NCBI GenBank assembly: GCA_025618425.1
Contig: CM046849.1
Location: 32,610,336 to 32,674,335 of the forward strand
From: Heliocidaris tuberculata
Lineage: Eukaryota > Echinodermata > Echinoidea > Camarodonta > Echinometridae
Length of the DNA stretch: 64,000 nt
Reading direction: 5' to 3'
How positions within the stretch are numbered: the stretch's first letter is position 1; every line of letters begins with the position of its first letter. Both the position numbers and the translations under genes were made by a program. This document shows positions 41,201 through 53,200 of the stretch, piece after piece. Under the pieces are notes generated by a model. That model worked only from the letters and a program-made list of their open reading frames with translations. It was not told where the DNA came from and did no database searches.

Positions 41201-44200
41201 TTTTTTTTAATTTTTATCTTAAACCTGAGAAATAGCTCATTTTACGACATTATGTTTGAAAGTCATTACTTTGAGAAATGCATGATTTCCGCAATTTGAA
41301 AAAAAAAATCAATTTATAATCTGTTGTTGCTCATGGTTATTCGTAATTACTCTTTTGAAATTATCAGTGAGTTTTATTCAAAAGCTAATAATATATTTTG
41401 TGAAAAACTTGCTAAAAAATGTCAAAGTAAGATCATTTAAAAAAAAAATAGAAGTAAAGAAAAAAATCATGGAATAGAATTTCCCAAGGTACAGCTGTAA
41501 ATTGATACAAAATATAGCTGTTGCTTTATGGCTTTTTTAAAAATTAAAATCAATTTTCTACTCTCATGTTTACAGTTTTCAGGCCAATATATGAGACACT
41601 GCGGCGTGTACAACGCGTCACTTCTTGAGTTTCTCGGAAAAGCCAACTCTACGACCCAAATACGCGCGATGGCCGACATATTTAGGTCAGATACGAATTT
41701 TTGGCCCACTGCGGTTTCATTCTGGCCCACTGTGTGGCGTTAGCATCAACATCATATCTATGCTACTTCTCCCATCTGGCCTGTATTCTTACGGCAGTCG
41801 CTGACATACTGATACAGCGAACGGATATGACTCATTTGCGCAAACACGCATACATTATTATCATTAGTATCACTATCATGATTATGACGTTCGAGAACCA
41901 ATCGGCTACTAGCTGTTTATTATTTGGCGATCAACCGTCGATCTCAATTTCAAATCCTCTCACCGATGGTCGACGAGCGCTAAAGATCAGCCGGCAATCA
42001 GTCTGAGAACTACATGTGGCCCATATTTTAAAAACCAAGGAAAACCTCTTCACATGCACTTTGGTCGGCAAAAGGTTTTCGATGCAGCAGCGTAAACCAA
42101 AATTCTCCGACAACCAGTCGCCAATTAACCGCTGACAACTTATTAAAGACTGACAAAAACCTCTTTGCGATCTCTGACAACTAACTACTGACCAGAGGTT
42201 CCCTTAAGACGGCAACCCGTAGTTCGCCAAGCTAGAACAAAGCTTTAAAGTGAGCTTTCAGAATACCGCCCAGTGAGTATAGATAGGCATACACTACAAA
42301 GAAACTAAACAGTTCCCTCAAAGGTCGGTGCATAAAATTTACAGACCAAAACAAGAATGAACCAATTAAAGATTATTCCCGGAGCACATCACAAGGTTGA
42401 AATGCATTGTTCTGAACTACATGAACTGGCACAGGTCTTGGTCACTCTTTGTTGATTATATCTACCTTGACAATGCGGAGTAGGATTAGACCACTCTCCT
42501 CGCTTGGAATTTGGCCCACTGCGTTCACACATGGCATGGTTATCACCTACCAGGAAGTATCCGTCATAGCAGGAAAAATGGCAGAAAGAACCTCTCCATG
42601 TTCCATGACTGCATGTGGCCTGTAAACCTATTCGGAAGGGTAGAGGATCACACCTGACCTCTAGAAATTAAAAGAAAACAGAAGTGAGAAGAAAAGAATC
42701 TTATCATTCTGATGGAAGTTAGCTATTCTTGGTGTGACAATATTAGTTTAATGTAATTATAATGATAAACGATAATCTGGATCTTGTATTAAATGTCTTT
42801 TTTGTGATGATACAAAGCGCTTAATACTAAAAGTTGATATAACTGGCACGGGCGCAAATCCAGGGGGACAGGGGGACATGTCCCCCCACGATTTTGAAGA
42901 TAGGCCAATGTCCCCCCCCCCCCCCCAATTCAGGAATAGGACCTATTTTTCTTTTCTTTTTTCTTGTCAGAGAATTTTGGAGGACAACTATACCCCCAAA
43001 ATGTGATAACCTTTTGGTTGTCAGAAAATTGAAAATTTTCATCAGTGGTGCAAAAGTTTCAAAATGGATTTGCGCCACTGATAACTGGTGTATAGGAATT
43101 TTGCACTGAAGCGATCTCCTACTTTTGCAGATGATGACTGAACGAATCATGCATCTTCATGATGATGATCAATAACTTGGAGCTTAGCTCATGAAACACA
43201 CAATCCTATCATGATGATCACTTTGCGTTTTTCATAAACTAAATCAATGAATGAAAAACGAATTAATCTTTATTGTCAATTATCGGGAAACATGAGACTG
43301 ATACATAAACTTGCAGGTACAATTTCGTCAAGCCGCTTGCCCCAATATAAAAAGTTTTAAATTCATAAATTCTAATAAAAATGAATTTAGTCACATAGTA
43401 AATATGGGGATTCATAAAAAAATAACACCTTTCACTGCCGGAATATGAGGTGGCGGCTACCTGCAATGTATCGGATGCCCGAATATTGGAAATTTCGAAA
43501 TTCAAGGGTGCTGCAAGATCAAACGAATAATGGATATTTCAAAATGCTATAAGCCTCAGCTGTAAGCCCCTTTCTCGTAAATTATGAACATGATCGAAAT
43601 GAAATTTGTGTCTTTTAATACACAATATCATGCCAAGATTTTTAAAGCAATGACTTGGCCTTCTTCTTTTAAGTTTAATATAAAATGCCCTTGTTTTCAT
43701 ATTTTTAAGTAAAGGCCTAAACGAACAAATTTTAATAAACGTACCTGATACGATAAGGAGAAAACTACATGTTCCCCGATTCCCCGCCTCGTCAATGGCT
43801 GTATACGTCATATTATAATAGTTTGCTACAAGTTCATCAACTCCTGGTTGGGGGTACGACGGTTCGATGATTAAAGGCATTCCATGATTGTCAGTAGCAT
43901 TAGGAACAGACCACTGAAAGACTGATGCACTCTCGTTAGCAGCGATGAAAAACCGATGAACTACAGGCTGAGACTCACAGTCAGAAAATACGGGATTCTC
44001 AATGTCTGAAAGTGTCCGAAATGTCAAAATATCATGTATAATGCATGAAAATAGCTCATCAGTCTTCATTTAAGCCATGGTCTTTCGATCAAATATTCTT
44101 CTAAAATCTTTCTATTTTCTGTTGTTATATCGCTTTGAGGATTATATGCCTGATCGTGTTTTCTATCAGGCATTTTTCATAAGGGTTCCTAATGCTGATT

Positions 44201-47200
44201 TATACAGAATAATAGATTTGCATAGTGACGTTATCCGTAGGCCATTTTTTTGTTATTTTTTGCGAAAATTTAAGGTATTACTATTGTGTTAATCATCAGT
44301 CCCCTATTCCCCTACCCTGTGAATTATTTCATGACACTGTTTTCATAACAGAACTTCGCTAACTCGTCAATTTTTCTTGAAAAATATCGCTAAAAAGTAA
44401 AGTTCATGAATTATTATTTTCTCCTATTATACTAAGAAAAAGAGCATCTCATGACGTATTACCTTGACAAGCATCAACAGGATTCGAAGACCATGTTTCA
44501 CTACTGAAGCAAATGAGAGTTGAGGGAAATCCTTTATCAATAGCATAGCCATCGTCGCACGTATACCTACAGACGCTGTGGTAGTAACTGCTGTCTGAGC
44601 ATGATACAGAACCATTTACAGGATTCGCAATTGGAGGACAAGCTATTCCTGTAGGACAAATTCCAATGTCAAAATAGTTTGACTATTCTATTTCAAACAA
44701 TGATTAACGGATCATACTGAAGGGCCTGTCATTGCAACAACAAAACAAAAAAAAAGAAAACGGAAACAGAAAATTTAAACTTGATCCAAGATACAATATA
44801 CAGATTACCAAGGGCAAGGGTACACGGTGCCCCTGAAAAGTGAAGCCCAAGTTCATTGGTCTATTACTCAATAATTCCAAATAAATTTACGTATGTAGGC
44901 ATTACGAAGAAGCTCATTTCCTCTACTGTATAGTACCAATTCTGTCGGGGCTGTGCCCCTTGCGACATAGTTTTACGACAGTCACGCAGTCTCTCAACAT
45001 GCTCAAGGTAGTGTAGGTTCTATATCAATTTTATTTAATAATATCAAAGACTTTCGACAAAGCGGTCAGAAGCAAATCTGCTACCAGCAGTCTTGACCAG
45101 AAGCACAAGTCCCAAGGTGCGGTGTATAGATAATGATAGCAAGAGACAAAAATAAATTTAAAGTTTCATTTTCTATCGAATTAATGCATTTAATCTGAAA
45201 AAGAGGCCTATACGGGTTATAGGAGAGAAGGAATGCATTTCCAAAAGTATTCCACTAGCATGTCATCACCTCGCGTTCAAATACTGAAACCTGATTTCAA
45301 AGAAATGTGACCACTGCTAAAAAATCTTTTTTTTTTAGGAACATGTGATACGATATGGTGGCGGAAAGTCAGTACAATGTACATGGTGATTAAGAGATGA
45401 AAACAGACGATATAGTTCAAGTGAAGTTTTTATTTGAAAGTGAAAACGATATGAATTCGTCCAGTGTTCCAACTTACAGGACAATCCAACCTATGTAACA
45501 AGTTGATTTGCGTGAAAGCAGAAAAATAAGAAAAACGGTAAGGTGAAAGTAAGAGAAAAAAATGACCAGAGAATAAGAAAGTTATGGATGTTTTGAAAAA
45601 TGAGGTTACTAAATCTATGCGAATCATTGACAATTTGGTAAATCGATTGTGACGTATTCACGGTCCATTCTCCCATTTGTCATATACCATTAAATTCATG
45701 TTTTTTTCCTAAACGCCTTTTCCCTCGAATCAGTACTCAAAGTATATTGTAGATAGCATATTTAGGTCATCCAAAAAAGAAAAAAATCGTATTGAGTTGA
45801 CATTTTTAAGAATTAATATAAATAAGCATAGGGAGAAATGGGAGAATTGTCCGCCGGTACATCCCAGTGACCGTACCGATTCGGCCAATTTGAAATTCCC
45901 ACATGTCTAGTGATTACAACTTTTTAAAATTCATAACTTTCTTATTGCTTGTCCGATTTCGTTCAAACTTTCACCAATCTGCTTATCTGATTTTTCTTCT
46001 TTCTTTAAGAAGAACCTGCGAATAACGTATGATTTCCCTTCAAATTGGGCCAACGGATTGGCTTTATAATTTAGTGGTAAAATTACTCTTCAGTGGCTGG
46101 GCGGAGAGGAACAGAATATGCCACCTAATTACATAGTAAACAAAATAGTGGCCATTAGCCACCGTTCGAAATTTATAATTTACCCAGTACAGAAGCATAG
46201 CCTCCGTCTCCAAAAGCCCAAACAAATAATAACCCCACACCCCAATGCCTATCGCAAGGCTTAAACCAATCAGAAAACAGCTCAAACCAGTCGAGTTCAT
46301 GTAAAAAATGTGGTTAAAAACAGAACGATCCTACACCTACCCAAATATCTAGGTAAAGCAAATTAAGAATACCGAAACACCTTTTGTAAATTGGATATCA
46401 TTATAAATTCCGAATGGTGCTGACTTGCGGAAACACCTTTTTATACCTGTATCTCAGATACATTTCAGATAATCCTAATTACAGTATATAGCATATATAT
46501 TTCTAACAAATTGGAAAAGATTAGATATCATAAATTGGTATCATTCTATATAAACTTTCGCATGAGTGAATGATGGCAATGATAATGACAACAACGTACA
46601 AAATTAGATGATGTACAATGACGACAAAAACTTGGATTTCATACAATTTTGAAATAAAATTATGTTTCAAAGTTATTAACTAAAAGATATGTAGGAAAGA
46701 ATGGAAATTAATGATTTGACGTGCAGAATAGAAGTGACTTTTCACCTTCAGTAAGGGGCTACGCTCCTCCTTAATGATAATACACTCTGAAACGGCTAAG
46801 GAGTGATATTGTTTTTTCAAAATTATCTTTGATCTCAATATTTTTTTGCTGTATCAAACACACAAAGAAAAATTAGCTTGTAAAAAGCTACGAGCGTGTC
46901 TGTGAGCGAATGTCCGATTTTTTTCCTCCAAAACCTCCCCGTTTTTTGTTTTTGTTTTGGGTTTTTTTTTTTTTGTTTTTTTTTTTTATTTTGTTTACAT
47001 TTATTGAAAAAATACTATTTCGTCGAAAAACAAAAGGTTGTTAACGTTATTAACATGTATTCCCTATTCTTGATTGTACTGATATTACGTTATATACATG
47101 TAAATTGTACTATTTGAACAAATGTTGAATGTTGCAAAATCAGTGGAAGAAAATAAATGTTAATTTGAATTGAATTGAATAACGATGATGTGCGCTCCCG

Positions 47201-50200
47201 GAGGTGCGCTACCATTCTTCTTCAGGTAATTTTATATTGATAATCCGTGGTTGCAAGAAAAAGCTCATCTCCTCAGATCCTTGTCTTGACTACCTTCTCT
47301 AAAACTGATAATTTTACTAACTCTTCTCTACTTGCTTCCCCGTCCTCTTTCTCTCTCCCTCTCTCTCTTTCCTCTGCTGATACCCTAATCAATATTTTCT
47401 AACCTGCGTTATTTTCTAACCTGCGTTAAATCTCAAAGCATTTTTAATGTAATTTTAGGCTTATGTTTTCATCAGAGGGCGTCCCGTAATGTCATCGATA
47501 TCTATACAAATGGTTTGGCTAACTCGGTTCAAAGTGAAGGTGAGTAGAAGCAAAGACATGAACAAAAAGATAGTCAAATAAAGAAAATACAGATATGAAA
47601 AGTATCATGAGAAGAAAAAAAACGAAGAAAAAAACAAAGAAAGTTTACACGTAGAAAGAGAGAGAGAGAGAGGAAGTAGAGAAGATGAAAGTTAGACAAA
47701 TAAAGAAATTCATAAGGAAAGATAAAAATGTCCCTTCCAGAGCTGAAGCACTACAGGACATTGCATTGCTGTATATCCAGTAACCCTACATCACAATCCT
47801 TTATTTTGTGATTTTTATCTTTTTAATGTACATTCAATATGCTTTGGATCAGTGGCGGATCCAGGATTTCTTGAGGGAGGGGGCTCAATATTCACAAAAT
47901 TTTCTGACAAGCAAGCAAGCAAAAAAAAAAAAAAAAAAGGTCCTCAGCATTTTTTGGGGCCCCTTTTTGGTCCCAGGGGAGGACCCCCGCCCCCCCCCCC
48001 CCCCCCCCGGATCCGCCACTGCTTTGGATCATGAACTGTAAAGACTCATTAACAGATTGATGGGCAAGACATTTGCTCACGCTTTCACGGCCACATTTGC
48101 AAAAAATACCCAAATAATTATAGGCTTTGCAAAAATATAAAGTAAGTGCGAATATTCGCCTCGTGTCAGAATTGTAATGTAATTAACATAAACGGATAAA
48201 ACTAACTTACGTGTGCAATTGGGTGCAGCCTCTGGCTTCCACTCCACTTTCGTCTGGTTGTCAATTTGGCTACATATCCTCTCGGAGCTACCCTCTAGTT
48301 TGTAACCTTCTGAACAGTAATATCGACACGATGTCCCCAAGACCAGGTGCTCTTTTTTTCTCGGACAGTCAAGGTAGTGAGAATCGTTATGGTAGAGAAT
48401 ATCACATGTTGAAACTGCATGTTTCAAAACAAGACGAATGCTAAGTCAGTATTGTTAGTCACTATTATATATCAAATTTTAAAAAAAATGATTTCCCCTG
48501 CGTCGGTTGATGAAAACTGCACAAAAATTACCAATAACTAAAACAACCATTGGAGAGATAAAATATTACGATTTCTTGACCATAGGGCTTCATCAGGATA
48601 TGATGAACTTTGTTATAAAAAAAAAAAATTCAGCATAGTATCGCAGTGCGCTTAGAGCATTGAGCTATAGGATAGGGAGAGAGAGAAAAACGCTAGAAAG
48701 GGAAAAATAGCAAATAAAAGTAACCAGGAGAAATAAAAAGGAAAAGCGGAAAAGGAGGAAAGGAGAGTCAAACAGATGAGAGAAGAAAAAAAAAACGAGA
48801 GGAAAAAAAATATGACAGGAAGGGGTAAAAGAAAGAGAGAAAGAAAAAGAAAAAGAAAAAGGGCATAAAAAGAGAGGAAGAGAGTCAATCTGTCAACGTC
48901 CTGCAACGCCTGAATCTTTCATGAGGAAATGGTACCGGCTTTATGGACCTGTCTGCATCTTATGATACATTCAACCTCTGCATGTATACTTGTGTAGAAG
49001 CTGTTCAGAGTTACACGCCATGCAATCCTGGAATATATGTTACAAAACATTCTAGAGAACAGATGCGCCTTCGTTGATTTGAGGTGTGATCCCAGAAGAT
49101 GGCGCAGACAAAAGAAATAGGCTTCCACTGCCAGTGTCCTTGCCCTACTGTTGTTTGACATCAAAACAAACGATCACAAAGGATGCTAACATCTAGGAAA
49201 GTGTCTGCATGCAGAGCAAATACTGGATGGTGGCAACACGTATACCAGATAGTTGAAAATCACAAGATCATCTTCAATTCAACCATTACTACAGGCAGTG
49301 GGGGATTTAGGGGGGGGGCAATCCCAGCCCGTGCCCCCCCCCCTTTGAGGGAAACGATGCATTGTGCCCCCCTATTTGCGATTGTGCCCCCCCCCCCTTT
49401 TCGACCAGAAAACCCTTTTTTTTTTTCTTCTTTTTTCTTTTTTTTTTTTTTTTTTTTTGCTTGTCAGAGAATTATGGAGGGGAACTGGACCCCATAACCC
49501 CCCCCCCTCCCCCCACTGAGCGACTTTTGGAGGGCTGCCCTACAGGGCAGGGGCGGCTATCCGGGGGAAGGGACGGCGGGACACGTCTCCCCGGAAATTT
49601 TGAAGACTAAAATAATGTATAGAACATAATAGGCAGGAGCTGCAACTTCCTGTTTAGGTTCTGAAGTGCTTTAAAATGCAAACGTTCAATATTCAAAATT
49701 AGAAATTTTCTGGGCTCAGTATAGCTACGCTCCCTCGGGACGTGGGAGAACAGGGACGCCACCAAAAGGTCTTAACCATCAATGTTCACAAACACATCCA
49801 TAGCTACAGCACTACAATTTTGCTTGTAGGTTTAATTTGCAATTCTATTTTTGACCACTCTTTTTTTCTATTTTTCAGCATTCAGTGTCAAGTATACCAC
49901 TTAACTATTGAAAACACTCCTCATATATGACCCGGTACTTTGCACTAACACTAATATTTTTCAGGCACTTGTAGTTACTTTTTTTTAACTATCGGGATGA
50001 ACTGGGTTGCCTTCTCGCATTTCACCTAATTACTTTTTGTGTATGTAAGAAAAATTAGTTTTAATCAGTCATAATCCATAGACATATTACATGAAAATAT
50101 CTTTATCATACATAAAAGATCGTAATAAAGTCATATTGGTCAATATAGTGTGAAAAAATACCCCTACTACCATAATTAGAATAAATACATAAATTACAAA

Positions 50201-53200
50201 AATCAAGCACTTAACATACCATTGACTTCAAATCGAACTCTACAGATGTTCTTGTTGCGGCTGGGGGCATTGTCTTGGGCTTCATAAATATATTCATGTC
50301 GACCATGTCCAAACTTCTCGGGCAGATAAGGCCTATATTAAATGACGAAATGAATTTAAACGTGGATTCTTAATCACTATTTAGCCTACGTAGCGCCAAG
50401 TAAAATTCTGGCCGAGTTCTAGCATTCATAAATGATTAAAAATAATGAGAAACAGATCAATCTGATAAGGGATAAGAACCTTACGAAATGCTAAAAGTAA
50501 ACAGAAGCTCTGTGATTTCTCTGGCTAGCAGCTCTCCTCTCTTTTCGAAGCGAGGGTGGTGGGGTAATGCTTTAAGGAGTTTTGTCGGTAGATTCGAAGT
50601 TTTACCAGGAAAAAACAGGTTTACAAAATTACTCAAACATGTCTACGAAATATTCGTTTACCTACAAAATAATAAAAAAATAGAATTATTCACTATCATA
50701 AAGAAAAAAATAAAATAAAAATCATTTTAGAAAAATACGCCCCTCAATTCTGATCACATTATAAATTATTTTAATTTAGTTCCAAGACCATTTTCTTTTA
50801 CAGTTATAATCATAATGCAGATCTATGCATGATGATCATTATTACACCTATAACTAGAAAGTTTGTCCATAATTGTCAAATATTCAGATAAACCAATACG
50901 TTTTTTAGAGACACGAAAGTTTGAAAAGAAAAATTCAGCCTTCGATACAGTACAAATTTATATTTCTGATAGGTAACTATCCACTCATTAAGTGAGATTA
51001 AAATGAGATATTTGATTCTAATTATATGATAATTTTCACATAGATTATTTTACATTGACTTAACGCCTATAGGAGACGAAGCATTATATTGCCAGAGAGT
51101 AACAAGTGCCAAGAAATTGCTGATGTCACATGACGGATGCATTTTACGTAAGGGGCAGACGATACTCCCACTTGGGTTCTTCCTTGGCTTCATAGATTAC
51201 CAATGAAGAAATGATATTCACTCTTGACTGCTCCTTGCAGGTAAGACTGGGTTTTGACAGTAGGAGAGGAATTGTTTAAACTTAGGTTTAAATACATGTT
51301 AATTTATTTACATTAAAAAAAGGGGGCAGGGGCATCAGCTGTACTCCTTCCCCTCCCGTTCCCCCGCCGTGATCTAAACACAAAGTGAATATGTACAATG
51401 TAACTTACGTCAACACCTTCGCTGGACTGCTTCTCTCTTCTGTTACCTTCGGGTCAGTCCAGAATTTTTCTATCGGCTGCACGTCTACCTTCGTCTCGAA
51501 ATCTACAAAGGAGGCAGGCTTATTGCATGCGTCAAACTCATCGAGGAACTTTGGTGGAGTGGTGTCTGTAAATGATAAACAGAGATGCAATTACTTGCTG
51601 CCCCTCTGGAGGATCTTTCAATGCATGTGTAAACACCAACAGTGTATAATTATTATCTACAATCGGACTGTTCTTATTATTCTGATTTTTTATTTTATTC
51701 ATTCATCATAGAATGGGAAAGAAAGTATATTTTAGGGGGTAATGTTAATTTCGATATCATCTTTGTGTGTGCGTGTGTGTGTGTGTTTGTGTAAGGGATG
51801 ATAAATAATTTACTTAGTTTCAGTGTCAGCCATTAACATTTCCCTCTTTGATGTAGAATAATAATGATGAAATGAAATTGATGTGATAAATGAATTTAAA
51901 AATAGGCGTTCATTTCCCTTTGTCGTGTTCGCATGTCGAATTTAACAATATCTGGCACAAATTATTATTATTATTGTTATTATTTACGAATTATGTTCCT
52001 TTGTGAAGAATGTACTGTATATGAATTAATTGATGCTATATATGTATCATTTGAAAGCATAATTACTTCTACTCTACGAAAAACAAAGAATGACACTTAT
52101 ACAGCTCATATTTTGTTCAAAATAAGCCTTTGTTTTTGAGTGGCGTTTTTCTGGGGCGCACTGCCTACAGAAATATACGTAATTGTATATTTACATGTAC
52201 ATGAAGGTATATAATGGCTGCCATTGGGAAGCAGAGCATAAATACGTTTAAGTTATATCTTGGAGCTTGACTCAAGGCACTCTCGAGAGCGAATCAGGGC
52301 AATGAGTTTAAATTTGTTACAACCCTTGTTTCTTAGGAGATAGCATTTACCTGGTGGGGTTGGAGGAGGTGGTGGTGGTGGACACGTTCTTCTTCGTCGT
52401 CGTCGTCGTCGTCGCCAGCCGTCTGGTGCATTTAAAGAAGGAACCAAATAATATTTGAAAGTTAATATTAGAGCATGATATTGATAAAACATTAAAGTAG
52501 ATATTCATTGATTTTTAAAACTGACTTAAGTTTCATTATTGCGTAGGTGAAGCTTAGACCGGACAAGTTTGTCAAAATTCGACGCTTGCAAACATTCGAA
52601 GTAATGATTATTATCAATTACAAATTGCTAAAATACAGCCCCGACATATCACCTGAACAGCTCTCCGAAAGCCGCTGAAATGTGTGACGTCAAAGGGAGG
52701 ACGTTAATTGCACAAGCAGACGATGTCCCATAACATCTCACATATTTTCAGTGCCTGTTTTGTCATCTTCTCTTCAGTTATTTCACTTCACTAGCATTAG
52801 TCTATTATGTTTAATCCATATATTGCCTCACTCTAAACCCAGTGCATGGGTTTATTTGGATGGAAAATGAAGCGTTACAAGAATAAAGGAATCAGTTGCT
52901 TGTAAACAAAATAGACGCCATTGCATTCACAGCTGCATACACCGCTGGACGTTCGGCGTTGAATGAGGGATAAATACCGTCCTTGCAATCCTTCAGCGGG
53001 CTTATCAATTTGAAAGTGTGGTTTCTTTGATTGTTCATTAACCCTCATCCTATATATTTACAAACAAAAGATTTCAGTAATCAGAATCTGTTTCATTCCC
53101 ATTTTAGAATGGTGTGAAATATGGGCACGTTTGAATACACTAAATTCTTTATAATTTGAGAAATAACTGCACTGCACTTAAGTTCATTCTTTATGGGACG

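Noticed and set aside
43539..43744. Open frame continuing past the HYR 2 exon end
   Set aside because: The G|GTACGT donor at 43744 fits phase 1 and the next sushi exon. The extra sequence is intron.
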